A stretch of 12,962 nucleotides of DNA. Origin: Flavobacterium psychrophilum (lineage in GTDB: Bacteria; Bacteroidota; Bacteroidia; Flavobacteriales; Flavobacteriaceae). The stretch lies in contig CAMDSN010000022.1 in the NCBI GenBank assembly GCA_945907225.1, positions 1 through 12,962 on the forward strand. Direction: 5' to 3'. Of this stretch, positions 1-9,164 are shown in pieces (position 1 is the first letter of the stretch; every line of letters starts with the position of its first letter). The translations under genes and the position numbers were made by a program. Under the pieces are notes generated by a model. That model was not told where the DNA came from. It was given only the letters and a program-made list of their open reading frames with translations, and searched no databases.

Positions 1-324
1 GCATTAATTATGATGATTTTAGAGAAGAAAAGCAACTTAAAAACGCTATACAATTTGGGAGCTGAAATAAGCGATTTAAAAAAGATATTTCTATTACAGG
101 GAGGCATGCTTACTTTTTTTGGAGGAATACTTGGACTAGTATTAGGAATAATTGTAGTGTTAATACAACAGCATTTCAAATTAATTATGATTACCGAAAG
201 TTTACCCTATCCAATTATTTTTAATTTCCAAAATGTACTACTTGTTTTTGGAACTATTGTCACACTTGGCCTTATGTCTAGTATTATTGCAAGCAGTCGC
301 ATTTCTAAAAAATTATTAGACTAA
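1..324 (+). CDS. FtsX/LolC-family ABC transporter permease, C-terminal fragment (5' end outside window)
   Basis: This is the last 107 residues of an inner-membrane ABC permease; the frame is open from base 1, so the gene begins before the window. Visible are a cytoplasmic stretch resembling the coupling region (EKKSNLKTLYNLGAEISDLKKIF), then a Gly-rich membrane helix (LTFFGGILGLVLGIIVVLI), a short periplasmic segment, and a last helix (NVLLVFGTIVTLGLMSSIIASS) ending in a basic tail. The coupling-type phrase 'LGA...DLKKIFLLQGG' followed by two helices is the usual C-terminus of FtsX-like permeases such as LolC/LolE, which extract lipoproteins, or MacB-type exporters. Which of these it is cannot be decided from the fragment. 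Its TAA overlaps the TAG of the convergent dusB gene, so there is no space for a private terminator. Confidence 0.8.
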   Translation, partial: ALIMMILEKKSNLKTLYNLGAEISDLKKIFLLQGGMLTFFGGILGLVLGIIVVLIQQHFKLIMITESLPYPIIFNFQNVLLVFGTIVTLGLMSSIIASSRISKKLLD

Positions 325-1313
325 GCGAATTGAAAATCAGCATAAACCTCCCTAATCTCTTCTAAAACCTTGTATAAAGCTTCAGCCGTATCAAGTGTTA
401 CTAGTTTAAATCGGAACTCTTTAAAGTTAGAAACCCCTTTAAAGTAATTGGTATAGTGACGCCTCATTTCAACGATCCCCAATCGCTCTCCTTTCCAATC
501 CATTGACCATGTAAGGTGATTCCTTGCGGCTTCTATACGATCCATCATTGTGGGTTGTGGTAAATGTTGCCCTGTTTTAAAATAATGTTTGATTTCATTA
601 AATATCCAAGGATAACCTATTGCAGCCCTGCCAATCATCATGCCATCTAAGCCATATTTATTTTTATATTCTAATGCTTTTTCAGGAGAATCAATATCAC
701 CATTTCCAAATATAGGCATAGTAATCCTTTGATTGTTTTTTACCCGTGCAATGTGTGACCAATCAGCGCTACCTTTATACATTTGCGCTCGAGTTCTAGC
801 GTGTACCGTTAATGCCTGCACACCAATATCTTGAAGTCTTTCGGCGACTTCGTCAATATTTATAGAATTTTCATCCCACCCCAGGCGGGTTTTCACGGTT
901 ACTGGCAAATTGGTGCCTTTGATTACAGCTTTAGTTAATCGAACCATTAAATCAACATCTTTTAAAACTCCCGCTCCAGCCCCTTTACAAACTACTTTCT
1001 TAACCGGACAACCAAAATTAATGTCAACTAAATCGGGACGAACGGCGTCAACTATTCTAGAAGACATTTCCATTGCATCTTCATCGCCCCCAAAAATTTG
1101 AATCCCAACAGGCCGCTCATAATCAAAAATATCCAACTTCATGCGACTTTTAATTGCATCTCGGATAAGCCCTTCTGATGAAATAAATTCAGAGTACATC
1201 AAATCTGCACCATGCAATTTGCACAACCTTCTGAATGGGGGATCACTTACATCTTCCATTGGAGCAAGTAAAAGAGGAAAATCAGGTAAAATAATGTTGC
1301 CAATTTTTGGCAT
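321..1313 (-). CDS. dusB: tRNA-dihydrouridine synthase (DusB type)
   Basis: FMN-dependent enzyme that reduces specific uridines in the tRNA D-loop to dihydrouridine, using NADPH in the cytoplasm. The 330 residues match the usual Dus length. Visible in order: the FMN-barrel start LLAPMED (15-21), the catalytic loop NFGCP with Cys102 as the expected proton donor, followed by KGAGAGVL; VKTRLGW with flavin-contacting Lys141; TVHARTRAQMYKG around His171; GNGDI (203-207) and MMIGRAAIGYPWIF (225-238), which bind the flavin phosphate. The C-terminal part is the helical tRNA-binding domain. Assignment to DusB rather than DusA/DusC rests on overall similarity and on Bacteroidota usually having DusB; it is likely but not proven. 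The ATG at 1313 gives an N-terminus (MPKIGNIILP) of the expected form. The gene is divergent from lepA. Confidence 0.93.
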   Translation of the reverse strand: MPKIGNIILPDFPLLLAPMEDVSDPPFRRLCKLHGADLMYSEFISSEGLIRDAIKSRMKLDIFDYERPVGIQIFGGDEDAMEMSSRIVDAVRPDLVDINFGCPVKKVVCKGAGAGVLKDVDLMVRLTKAVIKGTNLPVTVKTRLGWDENSINIDEVAERLQDIGVQALTVHARTRAQMYKGSADWSHIARVKNNQRITMPIFGNGDIDSPEKALEYKNKYGLDGMMIGRAAIGYPWIFNEIKHYFKTGQHLPQPTMMDRIEAARNHLTWSMDWKGERLGIVEMRRHYTNYFKGVSNFKEFRFKLVTLDTAEALYKVLEEIREVYADFQFA

Positions 1314-1329
1314 GATTGTATATTTTTTT

Positions 1330-1337
1330 CAAAAATA
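1330..1337 (-). promoter_or_regulatory. Possible dusB -7 element (TATTTTTG)
   Basis: On the minus strand this reads TATTTTTG, matching the Bacteroidota -7 consensus TAnnTTTG, 16 bases before the dusB ATG. No good TTG -33 element is seen upstream, and the leader would be very short, so this is weak. Confidence 0.3.
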
Positions 1338-1342
1338 CTAAA

Positions 1343-1400
1343 GAATGTTGAATACTGAATGTTGAATTCCATATTTAAGACTGTATTTTGATCATTCAAC
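1343..1400. repeat. Short direct repeat GAATGTTGAAT x2 plus inverted copy
   Basis: GAATGTTGAAT occurs at 1343-1353 and again at 1357-1367 (14-base period). The inverted heptamer ATTCAAC follows at 1394-1400. It lies in the dusB/lepA divergent spacer. It could be a low-complexity spacer or a protein-binding site; nothing in the sequence decides this. Confidence 0.5.
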
Positions 1401-1438
1401 AATAGTTAAACGGGGATCTTCATTCAAAAACTTTGCCT

Positions 1439-1446
1439 TATATTTG
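1439..1446 (+). promoter_or_regulatory. Probable lepA -7 element (TATATTTG)
   Basis: TATATTTG fits TAnnTTTG exactly and lies 44 bases before the lepA ATG, which predicts a leader of about 35-40 bases. A TTG -33 box is not obvious at the expected spacing. Confidence 0.4.
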
Positions 1447-1490
1447 CGCTTGAAATGGTGTCGTTTTGCCAAAAATTGTTAGTTTAAAAG

Positions 1491-3287
1491 ATGAAGAATA
1501 TAAGAAATTTTTGCATTATTGCTCATATTGATCACGGGAAAAGCACCCTTGCAGATCGACTTCTTGGTGCTACACAAACTGTTACAGCACGCGAAGAAAA
1601 AGCACAATTGCTTGACAATATGGATTTAGAGCGTGAGCGTGGCATAACGATAAAAAGTCACGCTATACAAATGGAATATAAATATAAAGGAGAAGATTAT
1701 ATTCTGAACCTTATTGATACTCCGGGCCATGTTGATTTTTCGTATGAAGTTTCACGTTCTATTGCTGCTTGTGAAGGGGCGTTGTTGATCGTGGATGCGG
1801 CACAAAGTATTCAGGCACAAACGATTTCAAATTTATACTTGGCCTTAGAAAACGATCTAGAAATTATTCCCGTTTTAAATAAAGTTGATTTGCCAAGCGC
1901 CAATCCAGAAGAAGTTAGCGACGATATTATAGATTTATTGGGATGCAAATTAGAGGATATTATTCACGCTTCAGGAAAAACTGGATTTGGCGTTGAAAAT
2001 ATATTAAGTGCTATTATTGAAAAAATTCCGGCTCCTAAAGGTGTAAAAGACGAACCTTTACAGGCTTTGATATTTGACTCCCATTACAATCCGTTTCGGG
2101 GCATTGAAGTAATTTTTCGTGTGAAAAATGGAGAAATAAAAAAAGGACAAAAAATCAAATTTATGGCGACCGGCAACGAATATTTTGCTGATGAGGTTGG
2201 TACGTTAAAACTAAATCAAGTTCCCAAAGACGTTATTTCTACTGGCGATGTTGGTTATTTAATTTCCGGAATTAAAGAGGCAAAAGAGGTAAAAGTTGGT
2301 GACACCTTAACGGATGCAAAAACGCCCACAACAAATATGATAACTGGATTTGAAGATGTAAAACCAATGGTTTTTGCAGGAATTTATCCAGTAGACACTG
2401 AAGATTATGAAGATTTACGTTCTTCAATGGAAAAATTACAATTAAACGATGCCTCATTAGTTTTTACCCCTGAGAGTTCGGCTGCTTTGGGATTCGGGTT
2501 TCGTTGTGGATTCCTTGGAATGTTACATATGGAGATAATTCAAGAAAGATTAGAACGTGAATTTGACATGACTGTTATTACAACAGTTCCAAACGTTTCC
2601 TATTTGGCCTACACCAAAAAAGAACCCGAAAAAGGGATGATAGTAAATAATCCAACGGATTTGCCAGAGCCATCAAAAATGGAGCGAGTTGAGGAACCAT
2701 TTATTAAAGCAACAATTATTACAAAAGCTGATTTTGTGGGTAATGTTATGAGTTTATGTATTGAAAAAAGAGGAATTATAACCAACCAAACCTATTTAAC
2801 TACAGAAAGAGTAGAATTAAATTTTGATATGCCGCTTGCCGAAATTGTATTCGATTTTTACGATAGATTGAAAACCGTTTCGAAAGGATATGCCTCGTTT
2901 GATTATTCTCCAATTGGAATGCGAACTTCAAAATTAGTGAAACTAGACGTTTTATTAAACGCACAATCAGTGGATGCGCTTTCGGCTTTGATTCATGAAA
3001 GTAATGCATTTCACATTGGTAAAAAAATGTGTGAGAAATTAAGAGAGTTAATTCCAAGACAACAGTTTGATATTCCTATTCAAGCTGCAATTGGAGCTAA
3101 AATCATAGCGCGAGAAACCATTAAGGCTTTAAGAAAAGACGTTACCGCTAAATGTTATGGTGGTGATATTTCGCGGAAGCGTAAGCTTTTAGAAAAACAG
3201 AAAAAAGGAAAGAAACGTATGCGTTTAGTAGGAAATGTTGAGATTCCGCAAGAAGCGTTTATGGCTGTTTTGAAACTGAACGACTAA
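1491..3287 (+). CDS. lepA: Elongation factor 4 (ribosomal back-translocase LepA)
   Basis: Translational GTPase that binds the ribosome and can back-translocate stalled or mis-translocated complexes; it is also implicated in ribosome assembly. The 598 residues equal the family's normal length, so the gene is intact. G-domain motifs are complete: G1 AHIDHGKST (11-19), G2 RERGITIK (48-55), G3 DTPGH (76-80) and G4 NKVD (130-133). EF-G-like domains II, III and V follow. The LepA-specific C-terminal domain is recognisable from [19 protein letters not shown] and the basic tail KGKKRMRL, which enters the peptidyl-transferase region. The ATG at 1491 gives the canonical start [17 protein letters not shown]; no Shine-Dalgarno is visible, as is usual for this group. 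It is monocistronic between divergent dusB and a convergent operon. Confidence 0.98.
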   Translation: MKNIRNFCIIAHIDHGKSTLADRLLGATQTVTAREEKAQLLDNMDLERERGITIKSHAIQMEYKYKGEDYILNLIDTPGHVDFSYEVSRSIAACEGALLIVDAAQSIQAQTISNLYLALENDLEIIPVLNKVDLPSANPEEVSDDIIDLLGCKLEDIIHASGKTGFGVENILSAIIEKIPAPKGVKDEPLQALIFDSHYNPFRGIEVIFRVKNGEIKKGQKIKFMATGNEYFADEVGTLKLNQVPKDVISTGDVGYLISGIKEAKEVKVGDTLTDAKTPTTNMITGFEDVKPMVFAGIYPVDTEDYEDLRSSMEKLQLNDASLVFTPESSAALGFGFRCGFLGMLHMEIIQERLEREFDMTVITTVPNVSYLAYTKKEPEKGMIVNNPTDLPEPSKMERVEEPFIKATIITKADFVGNVMSLCIEKRGIITNQTYLTTERVELNFDMPLAEIVFDFYDRLKTVSKGYASFDYSPIGMRTSKLVKLDVLLNAQSVDALSALIHESNAFHIGKKMCEKLRELIPRQQFDIPIQAAIGAKIIARETIKALRKDVTAKCYGGDISRKRKLLEKQKKGKKRMRLVGNVEIPQEAFMAVLKLND

Positions 3288-3334
3288 ATATTCCGAATTT
3301 ATATTGAGTTTGTTTCTTGTTGTTTTAATTGTGT

Positions 3335-3368
3335 AAATAAAAAAAGGGATGCTAAAACCACCCCTTTT
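3335..3368 (-). terminator. Intrinsic terminator of the ABC/M1-peptidase operon, probably shared with lepA
   Basis: The arms AAAAGGG (3342-3348) and CCCTTTT (3362-3368) form a 7-bp stem with a 13-base loop. Read on the minus strand, the stem starts five bases after the permease/peptidase stop and is followed by seven T's and then ATTTA, a convincing terminator. Read on the plus strand, the T-tract is short (TTTTG), so lepA termination here would be weaker. Confidence 0.7.
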
Positions 3369-3373
3369 GTACT

Positions 3374-6300
3374 TTATAACTTCCTCCTATTATCGTCAGA
3401 TTGCGTATCAATTAACTTATTATAGGGGTCAACACCAACTACGGTTGGCTTTTCATTTATAATAATAGAAATTGAATTGTCGATTTTATTAATTTTTATT
3501 TTCTTTAAATACAATTCTTTATCCGATTTTTTTCCTTTTTTAGTTTGCTCACTAAAAATACCTATTTCAACATAATCAGCTAAAGGATATGATTCTATTG
3601 CAAACGAATCTCCCTTTTTAATATAGGAAAGTGTTTTACCATTTTTGTCTTTATAAATTCGTTTTCCGGTATCATCGGCTTTGTATTTTGAAACTTGAAA
3701 CTCAATGTAAACCTGGTATTTTCCGTTAGAAAGTTTTTTAGATGTGGCTTTGCTCACTTTGTTGTCATACAACGTAATGGTTTCAAACATGTCGTTAATT
3801 ACATAGTGCAAACTATCCGGTGTTACGGCTTTCAATTGGGCTACAAGCTCAATAGAATTAGTATAAGGCGCTTCTTGATATGCGACTTTTTTAATATACT
3901 CTTTGAGAGCATCGTTCATTTTTTTCTCTCCAATAAAATCACTCAAAGCATATAAAACCAAAGAGCCTTTATTGTAATGAATGTATTGTTGGTTTTCATT
4001 AAACATTAACGGTTGTTCTTTTTTGCTTTCAAAAGTTCTTCCTTGAAGGTAACTGTCTAAAGCATCTTTTAAGAATTTGCGCATTTGCGATTTTCCATAG
4101 GTATGTTCTAAGACTTTTAGCGAACTATATTCTGAAAGACTTTCAGATAAAAGTGTTGCCCCTTGCACGTTAGCTCCAATAACTTGATGTGCCCACCATT
4201 GATGTGCGATTTCATGTGAAGTTACCGAAAAAGGATAATCAACTGCGTCTGGATTTTCATCATCTACAGCAGCTATAAATCCTATAGCTTCAGAAAATGG
4301 GATTGTGTTAGCAAAAGACTGTGCAAATCCACCACCAGTCTTAGGAAACTCAATGATACGAAGCTGTTTGTGTTGGTACGGACTAAAATTATTAGTATAA
4401 TAATCCAATGATTTTTTAGCGGCCAATATCATTCTGCCCAAATTGTATTCATGCCCTTTGTGATAATAAATTTCGATGTTTACATTTTTCCATTTGTCTT
4501 TTTTAACTTCATATTTAGCAGAATTGAATGCATAAAAGTTTAGCATTTTTCTGTCCATTTTATAATGAAAATAATTTCTGCCATCTTTACACCATTTTTT
4601 TGTTAAATATCCTGGCGCAATGGCAGTTTGATCCCCGGCTGTGCTTACAGTTGTTTCAAACGTAATCCAATCGGCATCATTACTAATGTACGTATTCTTT
4701 CTGGCGATACTATCCATTGGAGATGCCATTCGGTTTTTTGGTTTTAAACCATATTTTTTTCTAACATCGTCATCGGTAAGTTCGCCTTGGTCTGAATAAC
4801 CTATAGAAGGAAACATGGAATTGTTCAAGAACGTTCCGTTATAAATTACTGGAGAATTATCATTAAATAAATCATTTGGTATATTTTTAACTGTAAAGCT
4901 CATTTGAATAGAATCCCCTGGTATTAGTGGTTTTTCTAATCGATAGATATCAAAATTCATGATGGTGTCTTTGGAAACTAATTTTGTTTTAACTTCAAAT
5001 GTCACTTTAGTTTCTTCGCTATGGTTTACAAAGATAGAATCTATGGATTGAGCCGTTTTATTCTTTAATGTATAGCTGCCATTAGCTACGAAATTTCGCT
5101 CCTCTGGGAACAAATCCATATTTACTTTAACATCTATAATTCTGGGCTGGGCTTTATTTTCATACTTTTTATACTTCTTTTCCCATTGTGCCATTTCTTG
5201 CTCTTGTTCTTTGCTCGATTTATTCAATTTTGCAATATTATCTTCATAATAAATAGCAGATCCGATTCCTAAAAATACAAAAAATGAAAGCGTCGCAGGA
5301 ATCGCGATTTGCATTTTAATACGATTTTTAGCAGCTACAAAACGTGCTTTTACGGATTGCCCTAATCCTCTTGTCCAAAACAATAAGGACATAGCGAACA
5401 ACACTAGGCCTAATGCCAACCAATAAAATTTATATAAATAGTAATATTTTAAACCATGTCCGTAGCCATTCATATCTGAATAATCAAAACTAGGGTCACT
5501 ATTGAATTGGTAAATTTGTTGTTCTACGCCAATAGCGGGTAAAAAGTTTAATCCTATCGAAAGTATCAAAAGCACAAAGAAACCTAACAAATAATTTTTG
5601 AATAGCGTTTGAATAAAAACTGATAAAAGTGCCCAAATGATGCAATGAATTAATCTAATACCATACAATTCAAACAAATAATGACCAATTTCAAAATTAT
5701 AATACCCTTTGTAAATTTGAAATAAAATGCCCGATATCATAATAACGGACAACAATACTATTTGCATTTTTACTATTGCTATAAATTTTGAAAACAATAA
5801 AACCCAATTTGGTGTAGGCGTTACATCTATCAAATGGTTCATTCTAGCAGTTGCACTACGATGTATTAAAATTCCAGCGAAAAGAAAAGTCAACAAATTT
5901 ATAAACAAACTAAATGTAGTTCCTGGAATTTGCAACATTTGCCAAGTAACTGGATACGTTTCCGTTCCAAAAAACTGACCGGCTGATAAGGAAGTGATTA
6001 AGATAAAGAGCATTCCAACAATAACAATACTAATGAAAACCCAGTTTTTGACAATGAATTTAAAATCAACATTAGACAAACTCCAAGCTGTTTTGATGTT
6101 TTGCTTTGTTGAAAAATCAAAGTTGATGTGTGGAAGATTTATTTTTGTAATTCCACCGAAATTATTTTTTGTTACTCGCTCGTTATTTTTGCTTTGCCCT
6201 AGTGTTAAAGCGGTTTGTGTAAACGAAAAATAGCGATACATTAGTAGTAAAATCAAGCTAGAAATCCCCAACCAAATAAGACGATTGTATAGCACCACAC

Positions 6301-7021
6301 CAGTATAAGGCAATAGGTTATCATTTTTTTCATACACCGTCCAATATTTAGTATAATAATCTAAGGCATCCAAACCAAAAGGTTCAAAAAGTGCCACTAG
6401 GTATCGGTTGTCGGCATCTTGAGTAAAGCTACTAATGATACTTTGAACAAAGAGTAATAAAATAACCGTTATAAATCCAACTGAAATATTTCTTGTGATA
6501 GTTACCATTGAAAACACAATAACTCCATAAAAAATTAGATTCGGTATAATAAAGATGAGATAACTTTGAATGTAAGCTATAAAACGATGAGGTCCCAATA
6601 AATCGGGATTAACGCCAGGTAAAAAAGACGCTAAAAAAGCCCCCAATCCAACAAACAAAGTGATAATAATAACCACCAATAAAGAACTTAAAAACTTGCT
6701 CATTAGATAATCCCATTTCGAAAACGGATACGAAAATAAAATGGTGTGCATGTTGTATTTAAAATCCCTGTAAACGGAAGCGCCAATAATTGAGGGTAAT
6801 AAGAAATAAATGAAAACCGATAATCCGTTCAACATTCCGTTTAAAGCGATGGGCGAGTTTGCCATAGCATTTGAAGAGGTAGTCGTTTTAAAACTGTCAA
6901 AAATCCCTAAACTACTACCCATTAAGAGTAACGAAAGACCAAAAAAGATGGCTACATAGATATAAAAAGCGGGGTTTTTCAACCACCTTTTTAACTCGAA
7001 GGTAAAAATAGTTCCAAACAT
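3374..7021 (-). CDS. ABC-2 type permease fused to a periplasmic M1-family metallopeptidase domain
   Basis: Fusion of an ABC membrane subunit with a zinc peptidase, 1215 residues. Residues 1-595 hold about 12-13 membrane helices in two ABC-2-like halves (roughly 18-264 and 327-592), the last helix being TLSFFVFLGIGSAIYY. The remainder (about 600-1215) is an M1 gluzincin region expected in the periplasm. Zinc ligands are His936 and His940 in HEIAHQWW plus Glu960; Glu937 is the catalytic base, and Tyr1016 in YNKG aligns with the M1 proton-donor tyrosine. Two departures from classic aminopeptidases: 19 rather than 18 residues separate HExxH from Glu960, and the GAMEN exopeptidase motif is replaced by FAQSFANTIPF (899-909). 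I recall both as typical of this fusion family, so this is probably not decay. The substrate is unknown. The ATG lies one base after the ATPase stop, so the two are translationally coupled and form one transporter. Confidence 0.93.
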   Translation of the reverse strand: MFGTIFTFELKRWLKNPAFYIYVAIFFGLSLLLMGSSLGIFDSFKTTTSSNAMANSPIALNGMLNGLSVFIYFLLPSIIGASVYRDFKYNMHTILFSYPFSKWDYLMSKFLSSLLVVIIITLFVGLGAFLASFLPGVNPDLLGPHRFIAYIQSYLIFIIPNLIFYGVIVFSMVTITRNISVGFITVILLLFVQSIISSFTQDADNRYLVALFEPFGLDALDYYTKYWTVYEKNDNLLPYTGVVLYNRLIWLGISSLILLLMYRYFSFTQTALTLGQSKNNERVTKNNFGGITKINLPHINFDFSTKQNIKTAWSLSNVDFKFIVKNWVFISIVIVGMLFILITSLSAGQFFGTETYPVTWQMLQIPGTTFSLFINLLTFLFAGILIHRSATARMNHLIDVTPTPNWVLLFSKFIAIVKMQIVLLSVIMISGILFQIYKGYYNFEIGHYLFELYGIRLIHCIIWALLSVFIQTLFKNYLLGFFVLLILSIGLNFLPAIGVEQQIYQFNSDPSFDYSDMNGYGHGLKYYYLYKFYWLALGLVLFAMSLLFWTRGLGQSVKARFVAAKNRIKMQIAIPATLSFFVFLGIGSAIYYEDNIAKLNKSSKEQEQEMAQWEKKYKKYENKAQPRIIDVKVNMDLFPEERNFVANGSYTLKNKTAQSIDSIFVNHSEETKVTFEVKTKLVSKDTIMNFDIYRLEKPLIPGDSIQMSFTVKNIPNDLFNDNSPVIYNGTFLNNSMFPSIGYSDQGELTDDDVRKKYGLKPKNRMASPMDSIARKNTYISNDADWITFETTVSTAGDQTAIAPGYLTKKWCKDGRNYFHYKMDRKMLNFYAFNSAKYEVKKDKWKNVNIEIYYHKGHEYNLGRMILAAKKSLDYYTNNFSPYQHKQLRIIEFPKTGGGFAQSFANTIPFSEAIGFIAAVDDENPDAVDYPFSVTSHEIAHQWWAHQVIGANVQGATLLSESLSEYSSLKVLEHTYGKSQMRKFLKDALDSYLQGRTFESKKEQPLMFNENQQYIHYNKGSLVLYALSDFIGEKKMNDALKEYIKKVAYQEAPYTNSIELVAQLKAVTPDSLHYVINDMFETITLYDNKVSKATSKKLSNGKYQVYIEFQVSKYKADDTGKRIYKDKNGKTLSYIKKGDSFAIESYPLADYVEIGIFSEQTKKGKKSDKELYLKKIKINKIDNSISIIINEKPTVVGVDPYNKLIDTQSDDNRRKL

Positions 7022-7022
7022 A

Positions 7023-7898
7023 TTATTGGTCGTTTTTTAGTGCCACAAAATACACGTCTTCCAACTGTGGTTCGGCAGCAGAGAAACTATCTTTTGGCTT
7101 TTCTATACTGAAAACTCTAATGTTCAATGTATTATCCTGATTATAATTCGAAGAAATAATATTGAACTCTTTTTCGTTTTGTTCTAGTGTTTCCCTGGTG
7201 ATAATTTTGGTCCAAATTTGTCCTTTTAATGCATCCGTAGCCGCTTTTGGAGTGCTTTGGTTTAAAATTTTCCCGCCGTTTAAAATGGCCATTTCATGGC
7301 ATAACTCTTTTACGTCATCAACTATGTGCGTTGAAAATATTACAGTATGATTGGTGCCAATTTCGCGCAACACATTCAAAAAACGGTGTCTTTCTGCTGG
7401 ATCTAACCCTGCAGTTGGTTCGTCAACAATAATTAACTTCGGATTATTTAAAAGTAGTTGTGCAATACCAAAACGTTGTTTCATTCCGCCTGAGTAACCA
7501 TTTACATTTTTCGTTCTTACATCATATAAATTGGTCACTTCTAAAACCTGTTTTACAATAGCTTTTCTGTCTTTATTAGATGAAATACCTTTTAATCTTG
7601 CAAAATAATCTAATAAATTTTCGGCAGACATGTTTGGATAAACCCCAAATTCTTGCGGCAAATAACCCAAAATTTTTCTTAACTCCATTTGATTTTCCAG
7701 CACATTGATTCCGTCAAATTCTATAGAACCTGAATCTGGTTTTTGGAGGGTTGCAATGGTTCTCATTAAACTTGATTTTCCTGCTCCATTTGGCCCTAAA
7801 AGCCCAAACATTCCCGAACCAATTTCAAGATTTAAATTATCTAAGGCCTTCACGCCATTACTATAGGTCTTGCTTAAATTATTAATTTGAAGTTTCAT
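7023..7898 (-). CDS. ABC transporter ATP-binding protein (partner of the permease/M1 peptidase)
   Basis: Cytoplasmic ATPase energising the membrane protein encoded immediately downstream. All nucleotide-binding motifs are intact in 291 residues: Walker A GPNGAGKS (35-42), Q-loop LPQEFG with Gln82, signature YSGGMKQR (135-142), Walker B LIIVDEP with Glu160 and the D-loop GLD (to 166), and H-loop His191 (FSTHIVDD). About 90 residues follow the core, ending LEDVYFVAL, a common C-terminal feature of ABC-2 (CcmA/YhaQ-like) ATPases. Substrate and direction cannot be read from it; ABC-2 systems are usually exporters. The gene is first in a two-gene operon, with its TAA and the next ATG separated by one base. 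It is divergent from thiL across 193 bp. No clean TAnnTTTG element is visible before it on the minus strand. Confidence 0.93.
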   Translation of the reverse strand: MKLQINNLSKTYSNGVKALDNLNLEIGSGMFGLLGPNGAGKSSLMRTIATLQKPDSGSIEFDGINVLENQMELRKILGYLPQEFGVYPNMSAENLLDYFARLKGISSNKDRKAIVKQVLEVTNLYDVRTKNVNGYSGGMKQRFGIAQLLLNNPKLIIVDEPTAGLDPAERHRFLNVLREIGTNHTVIFSTHIVDDVKELCHEMAILNGGKILNQSTPKAATDALKGQIWTKIITRETLEQNEKEFNIISSNYNQDNTLNIRVFSIEKPKDSFSAAEPQLEDVYFVALKNDQ

Positions 7899-8029
7899 AA
7901 TGTGCTTTTATAAATTTTATTGTTAACTATTTGTCTTTTGAATGAATAATTATTACAAAGAAATGGTATTTTTCTAAAATAAATTAATCTAAAAGGAATA
8001 ATTCGAAAAAACCTAAATTAAAAACTTTG

Positions 8030-8037
8030 TACCTTTG
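8030..8037 (+). promoter_or_regulatory. thiL -7 promoter element (TACCTTTG)
   Basis: TACCTTTG followed by C, in the context ctttgTAccTTTGc, is the textbook Flavobacterium/Bacteroidota -7 element. It predicts a start of transcription near 8043 and a leader of about 50 bases. The -33 region is poorly conserved. Confidence 0.6.
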
Positions 8038-8091
8038 CCGTACAAAATTTAACCTCTTAAATGAAGCGTTTACTTCGTCTTATACAAAACC

Positions 8092-9141
8092 ATGCTAGAA
8101 GAAAAAAATCCACAACGAACTGCATTATCACAATTGGGTGAATTTGGTTTGATTGACCATTTGACAAAAAACTTTGATGTAAAACAACCCTCTACTTTAA
8201 AAGGTATTGGCGATGATGCCGCTGTATTAGATTTTCCTGCTAAAAAAATTGTGGTTTCTACCGATTTACTAATTGAGGGAGTACATTTTGACTTGTCTTA
8301 TATGCCTTTGCGCCATCTAGGATATAAAGCCGTTGTAGTAAATCTGTCTGATATTTGTGCGATGAATGCAAAACCAACTCAAATTACTGTTTCGGTTGCA
8401 GTTTCTAATCGTTTCCCATTAGAAGCTCTCGAGGAATTATTTGATGGAATTACTCATGCTTCTAAATTTTATAATGTTGATGTAATCGGTGGCGATACCA
8501 CTTCCTCTCAAAAAGGATTAATTATCTCTATTACAGCAATAGGCGAAGCAAATTCAGAAGATATTGTATACAGAAATGGTGCAAATGATGGTGATTTACT
8601 GGTTGTAACTGGCGATTTAGGTTCCGCTTATATGGGATTACAAGTTTTAGAAAGAGAAAAACAAGTATTTCAGGTTAATCCAAATAATCAACCCGATTTA
8701 GATGGTTATACCTATTTAATTGAACGGCAATTAAAGCCAGAAGCTAGAGTTGACATTAAAGATTTACTTTCAAAACTGGAAGTAAAACCAACGGCTATGA
8801 TTGATATATCTGATGGGTTATCTTCTGAGATTATTCATATTTGTAAACAATCAAAAGTAGGGTGTAATTTATATGAGGATAAAATTCCTATTGATCCCGA
8901 ATTTATAAATGTTTGTGAAGAGTTTAATATAGATAGTACAACAATTGCAATTAACGGCGGTGAGGACTATGAGTTACTTTTTACGATTGCATTAGATGAC
9001 TTTGATAAAATTAAAGCTAATCCAAATTTTACTGTTGTTGGGCATTTGACTCAAGAGAGCGAAGGAATACACTTAATAACAAGAGCTAATACCAAAATCC
9101 CTTTAAAGGCAAGGGGTTGGGATGGAATGAAAGAAGAATGA
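8092..9141 (+). CDS. thiL: Thiamine-phosphate (thiamine-monophosphate) kinase
   Basis: Phosphorylates thiamine monophosphate to thiamine pyrophosphate with ATP, the last step of coenzyme B1 synthesis, in the cytoplasm. The 349 residues match flavobacterial ThiL and the PurM/ThiL fold. Visible motifs: GIGDDAAVL (38-46), whose aspartates bind Mg and ATP; STDLLIEGVHFD (56-67); LSDICAMNAKP (85-95); IGGDTTSS (132-139); TGDLGSAYMGLQ (173-184); DISDGLSSE (238-246); and NGGEDYELLFT (288-298) in the C-terminal domain. The ATG at 8092 gives MLEEKNPQRTALSQLGEFGLID, the expected N-terminus. An earlier ATG at 8061 is out of frame. The upstream region shows no TPP riboswitch core. It stands alone between divergent and convergent neighbours, with no other thi genes in view. 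Confidence 0.97.
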   Translation: MLEEKNPQRTALSQLGEFGLIDHLTKNFDVKQPSTLKGIGDDAAVLDFPAKKIVVSTDLLIEGVHFDLSYMPLRHLGYKAVVVNLSDICAMNAKPTQITVSVAVSNRFPLEALEELFDGITHASKFYNVDVIGGDTTSSQKGLIISITAIGEANSEDIVYRNGANDGDLLVVTGDLGSAYMGLQVLEREKQVFQVNPNNQPDLDGYTYLIERQLKPEARVDIKDLLSKLEVKPTAMIDISDGLSSEIIHICKQSKVGCNLYEDKIPIDPEFINVCEEFNIDSTTIAINGGEDYELLFTIALDDFDKIKANPNFTVVGHLTQESEGIHLITRANTKIPLKARGWDGMKEE

Positions 9142-9164
9142 TGTTAGAGATATAAAAGGCAAAA

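Noticed and set aside
7899..8091. A possible TPP riboswitch upstream of thiL.
   Set aside because: The conserved CTGAGA and ACCTGA-type core elements are absent; only a normal promoter is visible.
8061..8141. A 26-codon ORF (MKRLLRLIQNHARRKK...) starting before thiL and overlapping it out of frame, possibly a leader peptide.
   Set aside because: It is short, has no recognisable feature and no attenuator hairpin follows. The thiL start at 8092 is strongly supported by family N-termini, so this is probably chance.
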